This document shows, one piece after another, positions 25,152-33,485 of a DNA stretch of 41,362 nucleotides. Made by a program: the position numbers and the translations under genes. Every line of letters starts with the position of its first letter. Position 1 is the first letter of the stretch. The stretch comes from Phycisphaerae bacterium (GTDB lineage Bacteria; Planctomycetota; Phycisphaerae; UBA1845; UTPLA1), in the NCBI GenBank assembly GCA_016935885.1, contig JAFGQA010000159.1, positions 1 through 41,362 of the forward strand. Reading direction: 5' to 3'. The notes below the pieces were generated by a model. That model did no database searches and was not told where the DNA came from. It saw only the letters and a program-made list of their open reading frames with translations.

Positions 25152-26489
25152 ATGACGAACAGAGGGACATCGGTCGCCCTGCTGCGTGTTGGCCTGATCC
25201 TCCTGGCGTTGGCCGGGTGCGTCATCAGTGCCGTCCTTGTGCGATTGAGCGTGCCGAGTGAGGCACCAACCAGGATCTTTGGCGCGGAAGTGTGCGCCCC
25301 GTCGAACGCGGTCGATTGCGACTACGTCATCAGCAGCCGTTGGTCCGCGGTGGGGCCAATTCCTGCCGCCACATTGGGCGTGGCCTATTTCGCAGTCATT
25401 GCCGCGTGGTCCGCGGCCGTCGGCTTGCCCAATTACCGTGGCCGCCGTTGGCACGCGCTGCCGCTCGTGGTCGTCGCGGTGGGCTTCTGCACTTCCCTGT
25501 TCTTCATGTACGTGATGGTGTTTCGCTTGCCGATGTGGTGTACCTGGTGCGTGGCTGCGCACGTCGTCAACGCCGCAATCCTCCTCCTGATGCTGCTGGC
25601 CTGGCCGCGGCGGCAGAAGACCGGCGAGCAAACGATCGAGGCCCAGACGCCATACCCGTCGGGCACGCGCGTCCTGGCGGTCGTGGCGAGCTCCGTGGTT
25701 CTCTTGCTGCTGATCGTCGTGGCGGGCGTGGCGTACAAGGCCCAAGTAGTGGCATGGCAATGTCAGTCACGATATCTCGCGGTCACCAACGACATCGACT
25801 ACGTCGAATGGCGTTACCGGCAGGCGCCGTGGCACGAGTTGCCCACGCGCTCGGATGATCTTGCCTTGGGGCCTGCTGACGCGCCCTTCACGATCGTAGC
25901 GTTCAGTGATTTCGAGTGTTCGAAGTGCCAGGCGTTTTTCCTGAGCACCCCCAATCTTCTGGATCGCTTTCCCGAGAAGCTGCGCGCTGTCTTCAAGCAG
26001 TATCCGATGGCTTCGGCGTGCAATCCTTACGTTCCCGGAGGCTTCCACCACTTCTCGTGTGAGGCCGCGCTGGCTGCCGCTGCGGCGCAAGCCGTGGGCA
26101 GTCCGCAGCAGTCCATCGACTACCACAAGGCCCTGTACGCCAATATGGCGCGCCTGGATGAACGTCCGTACCGAGCGCTGGCCGCGAGCATCGGGATAGA
26201 ACAGGCGGTCTTCACAAGGGCCCTGGAGGATGGCATCGGGCGTGATCGGCTCGATGAAGACATCGCGCTGGGTCACAAGCTCGGCGTGGAGGGCACACCC
26301 ACGATCTTCCTGAACGGCCGCCAGTTGCCTACCTGGAAGATCGTGACGGCCGGTGTGGACGGAAAGATGGATGTTGACAAGACCATCGCGTTGTGGGAGC
26401 GACTACTCGGTGAAACGGCAAGACGAAGCCAGAACGATGAAGCGTTAGGAAGTCGGAATGGAGAGGGAGGCACGGCGTCCCGGTCTTGA
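25152..26489 (+). CDS. VKOR-DsbA fusion, periplasmic disulfide-bond formation
   Basis: 445 aa joining a quinone-linked vitamin K epoxide reductase (VKOR) membrane domain to a thioredoxin-fold oxidase. The VKOR part (~1-215) has the loop pair Cys48/Cys56 (VCAPSNAVDCDYVISSRWS), PIPAATLGVAYF, and the active CTWC at 130-133 (MWCTWCVAAHVVNAA), with about five spans. The DsbA-like part (~240-430) has FSDFECSKCQAF (CSKC at 256-259) and a cis-Pro loop GVEGTPTIFLNGR. In known fusions electrons pass from substrate thiols through CxxC to VKOR and then to quinone. ATG 25152 is chosen because the upstream extension encodes repeat. The last ~20 residues are low complexity. It lies near the T2SS operon, so it may oxidise exported substrates; that is inference. 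Confidence 0.88.
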   Translation: MTNRGTSVALLRVGLILLALAGCVISAVLVRLSVPSEAPTRIFGAEVCAPSNAVDCDYVISSRWSAVGPIPAATLGVAYFAVIAAWSAAVGLPNYRGRRWHALPLVVVAVGFCTSLFFMYVMVFRLPMWCTWCVAAHVVNAAILLLMLLAWPRRQKTGEQTIEAQTPYPSGTRVLAVVASSVVLLLLIVVAGVAYKAQVVAWQCQSRYLAVTNDIDYVEWRYRQAPWHELPTRSDDLALGPADAPFTIVAFSDFECSKCQAFFLSTPNLLDRFPEKLRAVFKQYPMASACNPYVPGGFHHFSCEAALAAAAAQAVGSPQQSIDYHKALYANMARLDERPYRALAASIGIEQAVFTRALEDGIGRDRLDEDIALGHKLGVEGTPTIFLNGRQLPTWKIVTAGVDGKMDVDKTIALWERLLGETARRSQNDEALGSRNGEGGTASRS

Positions 26490-26503
26490 CGTTTCGACGT
26501 CTC
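26488..26503 (-). repeat. 8-bp repeat units, reverse orientation
   Basis: GACGTTTCGACGTCTC is the reverse complement of GAGACGTC plus GAAACGTC, two units of the array at 24081 and 39870. It overlaps the stop codon of the VKOR-DsbA gene. Confidence 0.6.
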
Positions 26504-26873
26504 TGCCGAGGGCCCGTTCGAGAAGCTCCTGCGGCACGGGCGTCCCGCCGATTCTGTCCCGGAGAGATCGTACGAGCATGTATGGGGCATGGCAAAGGAA
26601 TCAGTGTGGCGTGGACAGGGCGGCACGGTCGAGCGGTGGGAAGAAGGGAGGGGCGAGCTGGTTGCGGGGGGGGTGCAGGGGTGTTTTTGGGATAGATTCT
26701 AAGCCAATAACCCTTGTGCAACCGATACTTACGTCTGATGACTTGGTGACCGTGCCATTGAGCGATCGATCGGCAGTGTGGCGCTGCGCTGTTGCCACCT
26801 GGGCGTGCTCGGCTGGTATAATGCAAGGACGAGCAGCAGAACAACCTCGTAATCAAGGGCTTGGAGAAGACCC
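26490..26873. other. 384-bp intergenic region before a secreted-protein gene
   Basis: No gene supported. It begins with a reversed pair of 8-bp repeat units (26488-26503, GACGTTTCGACGTCTC), overlapping the VKOR-DsbA stop. A G-rich run follows at ~26640-26685. A promoter is annotated at 26792-26822. Confidence 0.55.
26792..26822 (+). promoter_or_regulatory. Sigma-70-type promoter with consensus -10
   Basis: TTGCCA (26792-26797) and a perfect TATAAT (26817-26822) preceded by TGG, an extended -10. The spacer is 19 bases, long, but the extended -10 can compensate. It is ~50 bases upstream of ATG 26874 and is the clearest promoter in the window. Confidence 0.65.
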
Positions 26874-27338
26874 ATGAGGCTTCCATCGGACCGACAACTG
26901 AACGGACGCACGGCACTGTGCCTGATCGCGGCCCTCGGCATCGTTTTGCTGACCAGCAGCTTCGCCGTGCCCCAGGACGAGCCGCAGGTGCCCTCGTCGG
27001 GCACGCGGCAGACGATCATCACCAATCAGTTCAATGCGGCAACGGCCGGCTTGATCCAGGAGCGCCGGCCTGGGCTGTGGGTGCAGCAGGGAATCGCCGT
27101 GCACCAGGGCAGCACCACCTTCTTCACCGGCGTGCCCGATGAGGAGCCGAACTTCTTCAGGGACACGTTCAACCAGGTGGTCACTGACATCGTCAGTGTG
27201 ATCCAGGGCGCGATGGACGGGCTGAATCTCCTGGTTCAGAACCTGTTTCGCAGTGGCGGCTCCTCCGGAGGCGGTGTGTACATTCCGATACAGAACGCCG
27301 CCACCACCGGACAAGGGACCCGCGTTCCGATCGATTGA
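26874..27338 (+). CDS. Small secreted protein of unknown function
   Basis: 154 aa. A signal peptide is clear: basic start, ALCLIAALGIVLLTSSFAVPQ, likely cut after FAV or SFA. The mature part has a central region (TFNQVVTDIVSVIQGAMDGL) that could be amphipathic helix, and a Gly/Ser-rich segment before the end. No Cys remains after the signal and no family is recognised. ATG 26874 has GGAGAAG five bases before it and its own promoter, so it seems to be transcribed alone. It converges with the ABC permease gene; only three bases separate the two stop codons. Confidence 0.7.
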   Translation: MRLPSDRQLNGRTALCLIAALGIVLLTSSFAVPQDEPQVPSSGTRQTIITNQFNAATAGLIQERRPGLWVQQGIAVHQGSTTFFTGVPDEEPNFFRDTFNQVVTDIVSVIQGAMDGLNLLVQNLFRSGGSSGGGVYIPIQNAATTGQGTRVPID

Positions 27339-27341
27339 TCT

Positions 27342-29678
27342 TCAAGCGGCTGGTCCGTTTCCTGGGACTCGGGCGTGTGAGCCTCCGCGCCCCGCCGCCA
27401 CCAGCGCCAGCCCGATCAGGAACACGGCCAGAAATGCGGCCGTTCGCAGGTCAAACTGGACGGATGTCAGCTCGGCTTCGGTCTCCGATAAACCGAGGAA
27501 ATGCCCCAGTTCGCCGACCCGCGCCGAGGCCAGCGCCAGCCCGTTGATGGCGATGTGAAGCACCATCGCGGGGAAGATCGATCCCGACCGCAGGCAGACG
27601 AACGCCAGCAGCATGCCCGACAGACTGACGACCGGAATCTTCTCGCTGCTGACGTGGTACAGCCCGAAGACCAGGCCGACGACCACAACCAACGGCAGCG
27701 TGGCGAGCTTCCGCCGCAGGCCGGCCATCAGGAAACCTCGAAACAGCAGCTCCTCGCAGATGCCCGGCAGAACGGCGAAGACCAGCAGGATACCGGTGAG
27801 CGACCCGCTCATGAACCACTCCTCTTGCAGCCCTGCGATTTCATCTGGCATGGCCGCCGGCGGGAAGAAGGAGAATTGAATCTGTTGCATCAGATGGGAC
27901 ATCGGGATGACGGAGAAGGCCAACAGCAGCGTCCCGATCGACGGCAGCAAGCCGGGCAAGCGGAGCGAAAACGTCTGCCGCAAACCGACCTTGAGATACC
28001 AGCAAAGCAGAACGGCCGGTGCGGCGAAGATAAACACCTGCGCGGCGGAAATCACGGCCCGGAACCATGTGACGCTCGAATCCAGACCCACCAGATAAGA
28101 CTGCCAGTAGAAGTTCACGGGGAAGAGCACGGCCACCGTCAACAAGGCAGACGGGACCGAGGGATAGACCCGCGGTTGGAAGAACCGTCGCCGCAACAGC
28201 GTCTTGTAGCTGCCAACATCGCTGAACAGCACCGCCTCGTGCCCGTACAGCTTCGCGGCCACCGCCACCGCCGTCACCGCATATAAGCACGTCGACAGCA
28301 GGCAGATGGCCATCGCCGGCAGGTCGTATTGCCCCAGGAACAACTCCCGCATCAGGACCACGACGTTCGCGACGGGGATCACAAGAATGACGCCTTCCAG
28401 CTTAATCGTGGGCATGTATGACACGACCATCGCCGGAATGATGGCCGCCATCATCACCGGCATCATGTAGTTCTGCGCCTCCTTGAAGGTCCTCGCAAAA
28501 CTGCACGCCGCCAGCATCACGCCCCCGAACAGCACCGCAAACGGGATCATCGCCAACAACACGACCGGCGCGGCCGTGGTCAGGAAACCCACCTTTTGCT
28601 CCGCTTCCTGCTCGAGTTGTCGACGCTGCTGCAAGTAGCGATATTGAGAATACTGCGACGACGGCTGACTGCTGATCGCCGAAAGCTGAGGAGCAGCCGC
28701 CTTCGAGATCATCTCCTGCGTGACGAGTGATTCAACTTGACCCGATGATTGGGCCGACGACGCCAGTCGATCCAACCCGCTGAAATGAACCATGGCGGTC
28801 ATCGACCCCAGGTTCAGCGTCGTGATGATCATCGCGATCGAGACGATCACGCCGAACTTGCCGGCGACGATCTGCCCCACCGGCACCGGTGAGACCGCCA
28901 ACGTCTCCAGTGTTCCCCGCTCGCGCTCCCCCGCCGTCAGATCGATCGCCGGATACATCGCCCCCGTCACGGTCATCGTTACGAGCAAGAAGGGCACCAC
29001 CATCGCGATGATCTTGGCGAACTGCCTTTCCGGGCTGGCTGTCGAAAGGCTGCTTGTGGCCAGTGGACTCAGCAGCGCATCACCACCGGCAAGCTGCGAC
29101 ACCCGTGTTCGCACGACGCGGTCAGACTCGTTATGAAGAATGCGGCTGAGCTGCCCGAAGACGAACTCCGAGCGCGGATCGGTGTCGCAATAGATGATCT
29201 GGGCAATACGATTGGTTGCGTCGGCGGGGTTCTCCGGATCCGGCGGTGGCTCCAACACAAGCCCAGCGTGATACTTCTGTTGCTCCACCAAATCCCACAG
29301 CGACTCCCCCGATCGAACATCGATTGTGACGTGTTCGGCCTGCAGATAGGCCCGCAGTCCGTTGTCGAGATCCTCGACTTTCTCGCCCGCAGCCTCCGCT
29401 GCCTCCCGGTAGGCGGCGAGATCGGCCGCCCGCTCGTCATCATCCCGCTGAAGCACCGTCTCGAGCCACAGCCTGTGTGCCTCTGAAGGCACGCAAATCG
29501 AGTAGTGCTCGGCCTGACGCCGGCTCGTCTCCGTCCTCAACGCCTCGATCAGCACGACCATCAACACCGGATACAACACGAGGGGCACGACCACCATGGC
29601 GATCAGCGTGCGCCGGTCACGCAAGGTCTCGATCAGTTCCTTGCGGTAAACCACCCACACGCGCCGGTACCGGCTCAT
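27342..29678 (-). CDS. ABC-2 permease fused to a CPBP intramembrane protease
   Basis: 778 aa. The N-terminal half is a NatB/ABC-2 type exporter subunit: VYRKELIETLRDRRTLIAMV with the first span, a large extracytoplasmic loop, then a membrane block (TAGERERGTLETLAVSPVPV is the typical cytoplasmic motif). The C-terminal ~200 residues are a CPBP (CAAX-protease-like) domain with EELLFRG, FGLYH and HIAIN, the three conserved metal-site motifs. Between them lies an odd Gln/Ser/Tyr stretch (QLSAISSQPSSQYSQYRYL) that resembles translated intergenic repeat. ATG 29678 overlaps the stop of the ATPase gene (ATGA) and is preferred to the upstream extension. Its partner is the ATPase before it. The substrate is unknown. 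Confidence 0.88.
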   Translation of the reverse strand: MSRYRRVWVVYRKELIETLRDRRTLIAMVVVPLVLYPVLMVVLIEALRTETSRRQAEHYSICVPSEAHRLWLETVLQRDDDERAADLAAYREAAEAAGEKVEDLDNGLRAYLQAEHVTIDVRSGESLWDLVEQQKYHAGLVLEPPPDPENPADATNRIAQIIYCDTDPRSEFVFGQLSRILHNESDRVVRTRVSQLAGGDALLSPLATSSLSTASPERQFAKIIAMVVPFLLVTMTVTGAMYPAIDLTAGERERGTLETLAVSPVPVGQIVAGKFGVIVSIAMIITTLNLGSMTAMVHFSGLDRLASSAQSSGQVESLVTQEMISKAAAPQLSAISSQPSSQYSQYRYLQQRRQLEQEAEQKVGFLTTAAPVVLLAMIPFAVLFGGVMLAACSFARTFKEAQNYMMPVMMAAIIPAMVVSYMPTIKLEGVILVIPVANVVVLMRELFLGQYDLPAMAICLLSTCLYAVTAVAVAAKLYGHEAVLFSDVGSYKTLLRRRFFQPRVYPSVPSALLTVAVLFPVNFYWQSYLVGLDSSVTWFRAVISAAQVFIFAAPAVLLCWYLKVGLRQTFSLRLPGLLPSIGTLLLAFSVIPMSHLMQQIQFSFFPPAAMPDEIAGLQEEWFMSGSLTGILLVFAVLPGICEELLFRGFLMAGLRRKLATLPLVVVVGLVFGLYHVSSEKIPVVSLSGMLLAFVCLRSGSIFPAMVLHIAINGLALASARVGELGHFLGLSETEAELTSVQFDLRTAAFLAVFLIGLALVAAGRGGSHARVPGNGPAA

Positions 29679-30484
29679 ACGCCCCCCCCATCCGATTGCG
29701 GATCGACGATTGGCGATTGAGAATCGACAACCGGGCCATCGAGCACGTGCGCCTCCAGGCCGCAAAGGTGCAGGAAGATCTCGCTAAGCCGCTTGCGCCC
29801 GGACTGTTCGCGAAGCGCCGGCAGGTCACCCATGGCCATCAGCTTGCCCTCGTGCAGCAGGCCGAAGCGGTCACACAGCGTCTCCGCCTCGTCCAAATAA
29901 TGTGTCGAGAGAATGATCGCCTTGCCCCGTCGGCCCTCAGCGCGGATGAAGTCCAGCACGATCCGATTCGTCAACACATCCAACCCCAGCGTCGGCTCGT
30001 CCATCACCAGAATCGGCGGATCGCCCATCAGCGCCCGGGCGATGTTCGTCCGCTGCACCTGCCCCGTGGAGAGGCCCCCGCAACGAAGCTCCGCGAATGA
30101 CGACATGTCCAGCCAATCGATCAGGATCTCGATGCGATTCTTGACGGCCGCCCGATCCATGCCGATCAGCTCGCCGAAATATCGCAGCAACTCGCGCGGC
30201 GTCAGCCGTTTGTATAGCCCTGTGTTCGACGTTAGATACCCGAGCGACCGCTTCGCCGCCTCCCGTTGCGTCCGCGCATCACAGCCGTTCAGCCGGGCCC
30301 ACCCTGACGTCGGCGTCAACAGTCCGCTCAGCATTCGCAGCGCGGTGGTCTTCCCGGCCCCGTTCGGCCCCAGCAGCCCGAAGATTTCCCCCGCCGCCAC
30401 GCTGAACGAGACCCCGTCGACGGCCCGCTTCTCGCCGCCTTCGGTCTTCGGAAAGACCTTCACCAGTTCATGAACTTCGATCAT
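29675..30484 (-). CDS. ABC transporter ATPase (NatA-like)
   Basis: 269 aa nucleotide-binding subunit of the exporter encoded next. Visible motifs: Walker A GLLGPNGAGKTT, Q-loop region YLTSNTGLY (the usual Gln is replaced here), signature LSTGQVQR in place of LSGGQ, Walker B ILVMDEPTLGLD, and the H-loop STHYLDEAE. The ATG at 30484 starts MIEVHELVKVF; an upstream extension adds seven residues without support. The last ~18 residues (VVDSQSPIVDPQSDGGGV) look derived from low-complexity repeat. No Shine-Dalgarno sequence is seen and the candidate promoter is very close, so a leaderless transcript is possible. Confidence 0.9.
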   Translation of the reverse strand: MIEVHELVKVFPKTEGGEKRAVDGVSFSVAAGEIFGLLGPNGAGKTTALRMLSGLLTPTSGWARLNGCDARTQREAAKRSLGYLTSNTGLYKRLTPRELLRYFGELIGMDRAAVKNRIEILIDWLDMSSFAELRCGGLSTGQVQRTNIARALMGDPPILVMDEPTLGLDVLTNRIVLDFIRAEGRRGKAIILSTHYLDEAETLCDRFGLLHEGKLMAMGDLPALREQSGRKRLSEIFLHLCGLEAHVLDGPVVDSQSPIVDPQSDGGGV

Positions 30485-30494
30485 CCAGCGGGCT

Positions 30495-30522
30495 ACTGTA
30501 AGCACCTAGGACCAGGACGCAA
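30495..30522 (-). promoter_or_regulatory. Candidate promoter for the ABC exporter pair
   Basis: On the - strand TTGCGT, 16 bases, then TACAGT. The -10 lies only ~10 bases before the ATG, implying a leader of a few bases at most. Weak matches; listed because no other candidate is near. Confidence 0.3.
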
Positions 30523-30737
30523 CTGCTCGCAGGTATCCATCCTTCTCTTGAGAGGTGTATAGGACGGGTTGGCTCACCTGTGGCACTGCGGTTCCGGCCC
30601 GTGTGCCGCCGCTCCGTGAGCAGCGCATCCAGCCACACCACCGACCCTGATCTGGCCCTGCTGACACAGTGGCGGCGCACGGCAGAACACATCCCTCAGA
30701 CGATCCGTGACAGAGCACAAGGATGTACGGCGTCCGA

Positions 30738-30880
30738 GACAGTTCAGGCGGGAGCCACTGGCAGCTTGCCTGCCAGTGTGCATGGCCCCATGCGCCCACC
30801 GGAGAGACCGCACGGGCAAACACGTACAAGCCACCCGTGGCACGTGGAATCGAGTGCCACCGGAACTGTTACGGACCCGT
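30738..30880 (+). repeat. Dispersed element, copy 1 (family B)
   Basis: A 143-bp block starting GACAGTTCAGGCGGG and ending ACGGACCCGT. It aligns in reverse with 33486-33639. It contains a perfect 9-bp hairpin, CACTGGCAG-CTTGC-CTGCCAGTG. The near-terminal words GACAGTTC and GGAACTGTT form short inverted ends. Confidence 0.8.
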
Positions 30881-30963
30881 ATGTTTGCGCCGGGCGATCC
30901 CCGCCCTTCGCCTTGATCCTGAGTTGTGGTAAGCTCAATGGTAGACTCAAGCCAGGAGCAGGC

Positions 30964-32370
30964 ATGGCCATGAATATACAGTTTCTCGGCGCCACACGGC
31001 AGGTCACGGGCTCTCGGTACTTCCTGGAGGTCGATGGATTTCGGATGCTCGTCGATTGCGGGATGTTTCAGGAGCGCGACCACCTGGGGCGCAACTGGGA
31101 GCCGTCGCCGATCGCCGCGGATACGATCGACTACGTGTTGCTGACACATGCCCACCTGGATCACTGCGGCCTGCTTCCCAGGCTGGTGGGGAACGGATTC
31201 AACGGCACGATCCTGACGACGCCCGCGTCGAAGGACCTGGCCGAGATCATCCTCAAGGATTCCGCACACATCCAGGAGGAAGATGCGGCGTACAAGCTGA
31301 AACGCCACAAGAAGGAGAATCGCACCGGTCCCTATCCCGTCAAGCCGCTTTACACGGCTGCGGAAGTCCAAGCAACGCTGCCGCTGTTCGACACGGCGCC
31401 GTACGACAAGCCGACGATGCTGAGTGACAGCGTGACCGTGACCTACCACGACGCGGGGCACATCCTCGGCTCGGCGATGTTGGAGATGACCGTCCGCCGC
31501 AACGGCGACAAACGCACCGTCATCTTCTCAGGCGACGTCGGCGAGCGCGACAAGCCGATTGTTCGCGATCCTTCCGTCTTCGAGCGGGCCGACTACGTCG
31601 TCATGGAATCGACCTACGGTGCCAGGAACCACAAGGATGCGGGGCCCATCGAGGATCAACTTTGCGACATCATCAACAAGACCGTTCACGCGGGCGGCAA
31701 CGTCGTGATCCCGACGTTCGCCGTCGAGCGGGCCCAGGAGTTGCTGTATTACATGGGGCGGTTGGTCCGGGAAGATCGGATCCCGCACGTGCAGGTCTTT
31801 CTGGACAGCCCGATGGCCGTGGACGTAACCGAGGTCTTTCGGAGGCACCGCGAGTGCATGGACGACGAGGCGAGGCAGCTCGTCGACGCTGGCGAGCCGC
31901 CGTGCAGGTTCCCCGGTCTCAGACTGAGCCGCTCCACAAGCGAATCCAAGTCGATCAACTCCGTGAAGGGACCGTCGGTTATCATGTCCACAGCGGGCAT
32001 GTGTAACGCCGGACGTATCAAGCATCACCTGATCAACAACATCTCCCGGCCCGAGTGTACGATCGTCTTCGTCGGCTACCAGGCATACGGGACGCTGGGC
32101 CGCCAAATCGTCGAGGGCAAGAAGCGCGTTCGGATTCACGGCAAGCAGCGTCGCGTGAAGGCCCGGGTGGCCCAAGTCCATGGACTGTCCGCGCATGCGG
32201 ATCAAGACGGCCTGCTAGATTGGATCGGGCACCTCAACGACCCGCCGCGTCGCGTGTTCCTGACACACGGTGAGGAGAACGCGGCGACGGCCCTGGCGGA
32301 CCGGATTCGCTCGAAGTGGGACTGGGCAGTGGAAATACCCGGGTATCGCGATGAATACGGACTGGACTGA
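30964..32370 (+). CDS. Beta-CASP metallo-beta-lactamase RNase
   Basis: 468 aa RNA-processing nuclease family (KEGG-type 'RNA-metabolising metallo-beta-lactamase', related to eukaryotic CPSF-73/Ysh1). The MBL core shows the zinc motif HAHLDH (62-67), HDAGHILGSAMLE and FSGDVGERDKP. The beta-CASP part shows MESTYGARNH, VIPTFAVERAQELLYYMGRL, DSPMAVDVTEVF and STAGMCNAGRIKHHL. The C-terminal metal-site motifs are GLSAHADQDGLLDWI and VFLTHGE. The length is normal for bacterial members. ATG 30964 has CAGGAG five bases upstream; MNIQFLGATRQVTGSRYFLE is the expected first strand pair. It stands alone between repeat-filled gaps. The cellular RNA substrate cannot be read from the sequence. Confidence 0.92.
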   Translation: MAMNIQFLGATRQVTGSRYFLEVDGFRMLVDCGMFQERDHLGRNWEPSPIAADTIDYVLLTHAHLDHCGLLPRLVGNGFNGTILTTPASKDLAEIILKDSAHIQEEDAAYKLKRHKKENRTGPYPVKPLYTAAEVQATLPLFDTAPYDKPTMLSDSVTVTYHDAGHILGSAMLEMTVRRNGDKRTVIFSGDVGERDKPIVRDPSVFERADYVVMESTYGARNHKDAGPIEDQLCDIINKTVHAGGNVVIPTFAVERAQELLYYMGRLVREDRIPHVQVFLDSPMAVDVTEVFRRHRECMDDEARQLVDAGEPPCRFPGLRLSRSTSESKSINSVKGPSVIMSTAGMCNAGRIKHHLINNISRPECTIVFVGYQAYGTLGRQIVEGKKRVRIHGKQRRVKARVAQVHGLSAHADQDGLLDWIGHLNDPPRRVFLTHGEENAATALADRIRSKWDWAVEIPGYRDEYGLD

Positions 32371-32452
32371 GCCGTCGGCGGATTCGAGCCATTCCCCGAG
32401 CCACCAACGCATGCCGCGGTGGCTGCTCACAGAATCGAGTTCATCCATGCGC

Positions 32453-32506
32453 AAACACGTGCTCAGAGCCAAACACGCATTCAGAGCCAAACACGCATTC
32501 AGAGCC
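32453..32506 (+). repeat. 18-bp tandem triplet
   Basis: Three adjacent units of AAACACGCATTCAGAGCC; the second and third are identical and the first differs at three positions (AAACACGTGCTCAGAGCC). It is noncoding. Confidence 0.85.
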
Positions 32507-32549
32507 GGGCCGTGTCGGCCCGGTCCGGCTTGACACCCGCCGGCGCGGT

Positions 32550-32654
32550 TAGCAGCCCGTGGTAAAAGGGAAGACAGCGGTTCGGAAACGCCTTTCCCGA
32601 CCGTGAGAACCACCGGCGAGACGCCGGTGCCACAGTTCTGCCACGGGCTGTTAG
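32550..32654 (+). repeat. Palindrome-ended dispersed element, copy 2 (family A)
   Basis: 105 bp, starting TAGCAGCCCGTGG and ending CCACGGGCTGTTAG: a 13-bp terminal inverted repeat with one mismatch. Inside is ACCGGCG-AGA-CGCCGGT followed by GCCACAG. It matches 765-870 along its length and is the better-preserved copy. Confidence 0.8.
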
Positions 32655-32692
32655 CCGGGGCGTCTTTGGGAAGTTCCTTTACGGCCGCCGTC

Positions 32693-33412
32693 TCAAGCGG
32701 CCCAGCGGGTGAAGAAGGTGATCCCAGCCAGGGCGGCTAAGGCCTGGATGGCGAGGCCAGCCCAAAACAGCATGGGGATGGCCTGTGGAAACACCACGGC
32801 TGCGGCACCCGCGCCGACAAGGGTCAACACGAGCACGGCCGCGAGACCGACGAGCCATGTCGTCCAGCCAGCCAGGCCACTGGTAGACACCATCCGCCAC
32901 CCGGCCAAGGCTCCGAAGGCCCCGCCGAACATGGCGAACAGGGTGAGCGGCATGTAGGGCGCGTACCCGACGTCGCCACCCGCCACCAGGACTTCATGCG
33001 CGGCGGAGACAGGAGATCGCATCAAGTAAACCACCGCCACGAGAAGAACGGCGCCGATGACGAGCGATGTGATCATCGAGGGAACGGCGGTGGCCAGTCC
33101 TTCGCGCATCGCCTCGCGCTGGCGGGCGATTAGGGTCGCCTCGTCGATCTCCTTGGCCTTGGAGGGTCTGGTCGTATCCTTGGCTTCCGCGGATTCGGTT
33201 CTGTGCTTGGCCTTGGTGGGTCCGGTCGCGGCGTTGGGAAGCTCGCCGCTCTCGATTTCGTCCACCAGCGACGCGTCAAGTAGATCATCTACCGGCTGAG
33301 GGCTTGGGATGGCGAGGACGGCCCCACACTTGCACATGGCTCGCTTACCGGCCAAACGGTCCGGGGCATGGACGCGCTTACGACAAGCCTGGCATTGAAC
33401 AACGATAGACAC
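32693..33412 (-). CDS. Zinc-ribbon membrane protein, paralogue 1
   Basis: 239 aa, no known function. The N-terminus holds a zinc ribbon (CQACRKRVHAPDRL, then CKCGAVLAIP): Cys-x2-Cys and Cys-x-Cys, a planctomycete-style presumed metal knuckle. A charged linker (~40-100) follows, then about four membrane spans, including SMITSLVIGAVLLVAVVYL and TWLVGLAAVLVLTLVGAG. The first ~37 codons and the leader are near-identical in arrangement to the gene at 33756-34559, but the C-terminal parts are unrelated. GTG 33412 is the start, with TGAGG ~11 bases before it and a promoter just upstream. Confidence 0.75.
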   Translation of the reverse strand: MSIVVQCQACRKRVHAPDRLAGKRAMCKCGAVLAIPSPQPVDDLLDASLVDEIESGELPNAATGPTKAKHRTESAEAKDTTRPSKAKEIDEATLIARQREAMREGLATAVPSMITSLVIGAVLLVAVVYLMRSPVSAAHEVLVAGGDVGYAPYMPLTLFAMFGGAFGALAGWRMVSTSGLAGWTTWLVGLAAVLVLTLVGAGAAAVVFPQAIPMLFWAGLAIQALAALAGITFFTRWAA

Positions 33413-33432
33413 GGTGGGGCCTCAACCATCGT

Positions 33433-33461
33433 ATTATGCCCCATGTTGGCGCGAAGCACAA
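33433..33461 (-). promoter_or_regulatory. Promoter for zinc-ribbon paralogue 1
   Basis: On the - strand TTGTGC, 17 bases, CATAAT. It is ~21 bases before the GTG start, so the leader is short. The TGAGGCC between promoter and start is shared with the paralogue's leader. Confidence 0.5.
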
Positions 33462-33485
33462 GGAAGGACGAGCCTGGCTTGAGAT

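Larger units (their letters stand above)
30485..30963. other. 479-bp divergent intergenic region
   Basis: No gene supported. It holds a CCTGTGGCAC word at ~30570 (as in family E) and the family B element at 30738-30880. The reading frame open from 30580 into the RNase gene passes through repeat sequence and is not taken as coding. Confidence 0.55.
32371..32692. other. 322-bp convergent intergenic region, repeats only
   Basis: No gene. It contains an 18-bp tandem triplet (32453-32506), a 6-bp hairpin GGGCCG-TGT-CGGCCC (32507-32521) that could terminate the RNase transcript but has no T-run, and the family A element (32550-32654). Confidence 0.6.

Noticed and set aside
30580..30963. 128-codon N-terminal extension of the beta-CASP RNase frame
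   Set aside because: It runs through a family B repeat, and the family's normal N-terminus starts at ATG 30964 with a ribosome binding site.
32371..32533. Small coding frame downstream of the RNase gene
   Set aside because: The peptide repeats KHAFRA because of the 18-bp tandem triplet; no start signal or conserved character.
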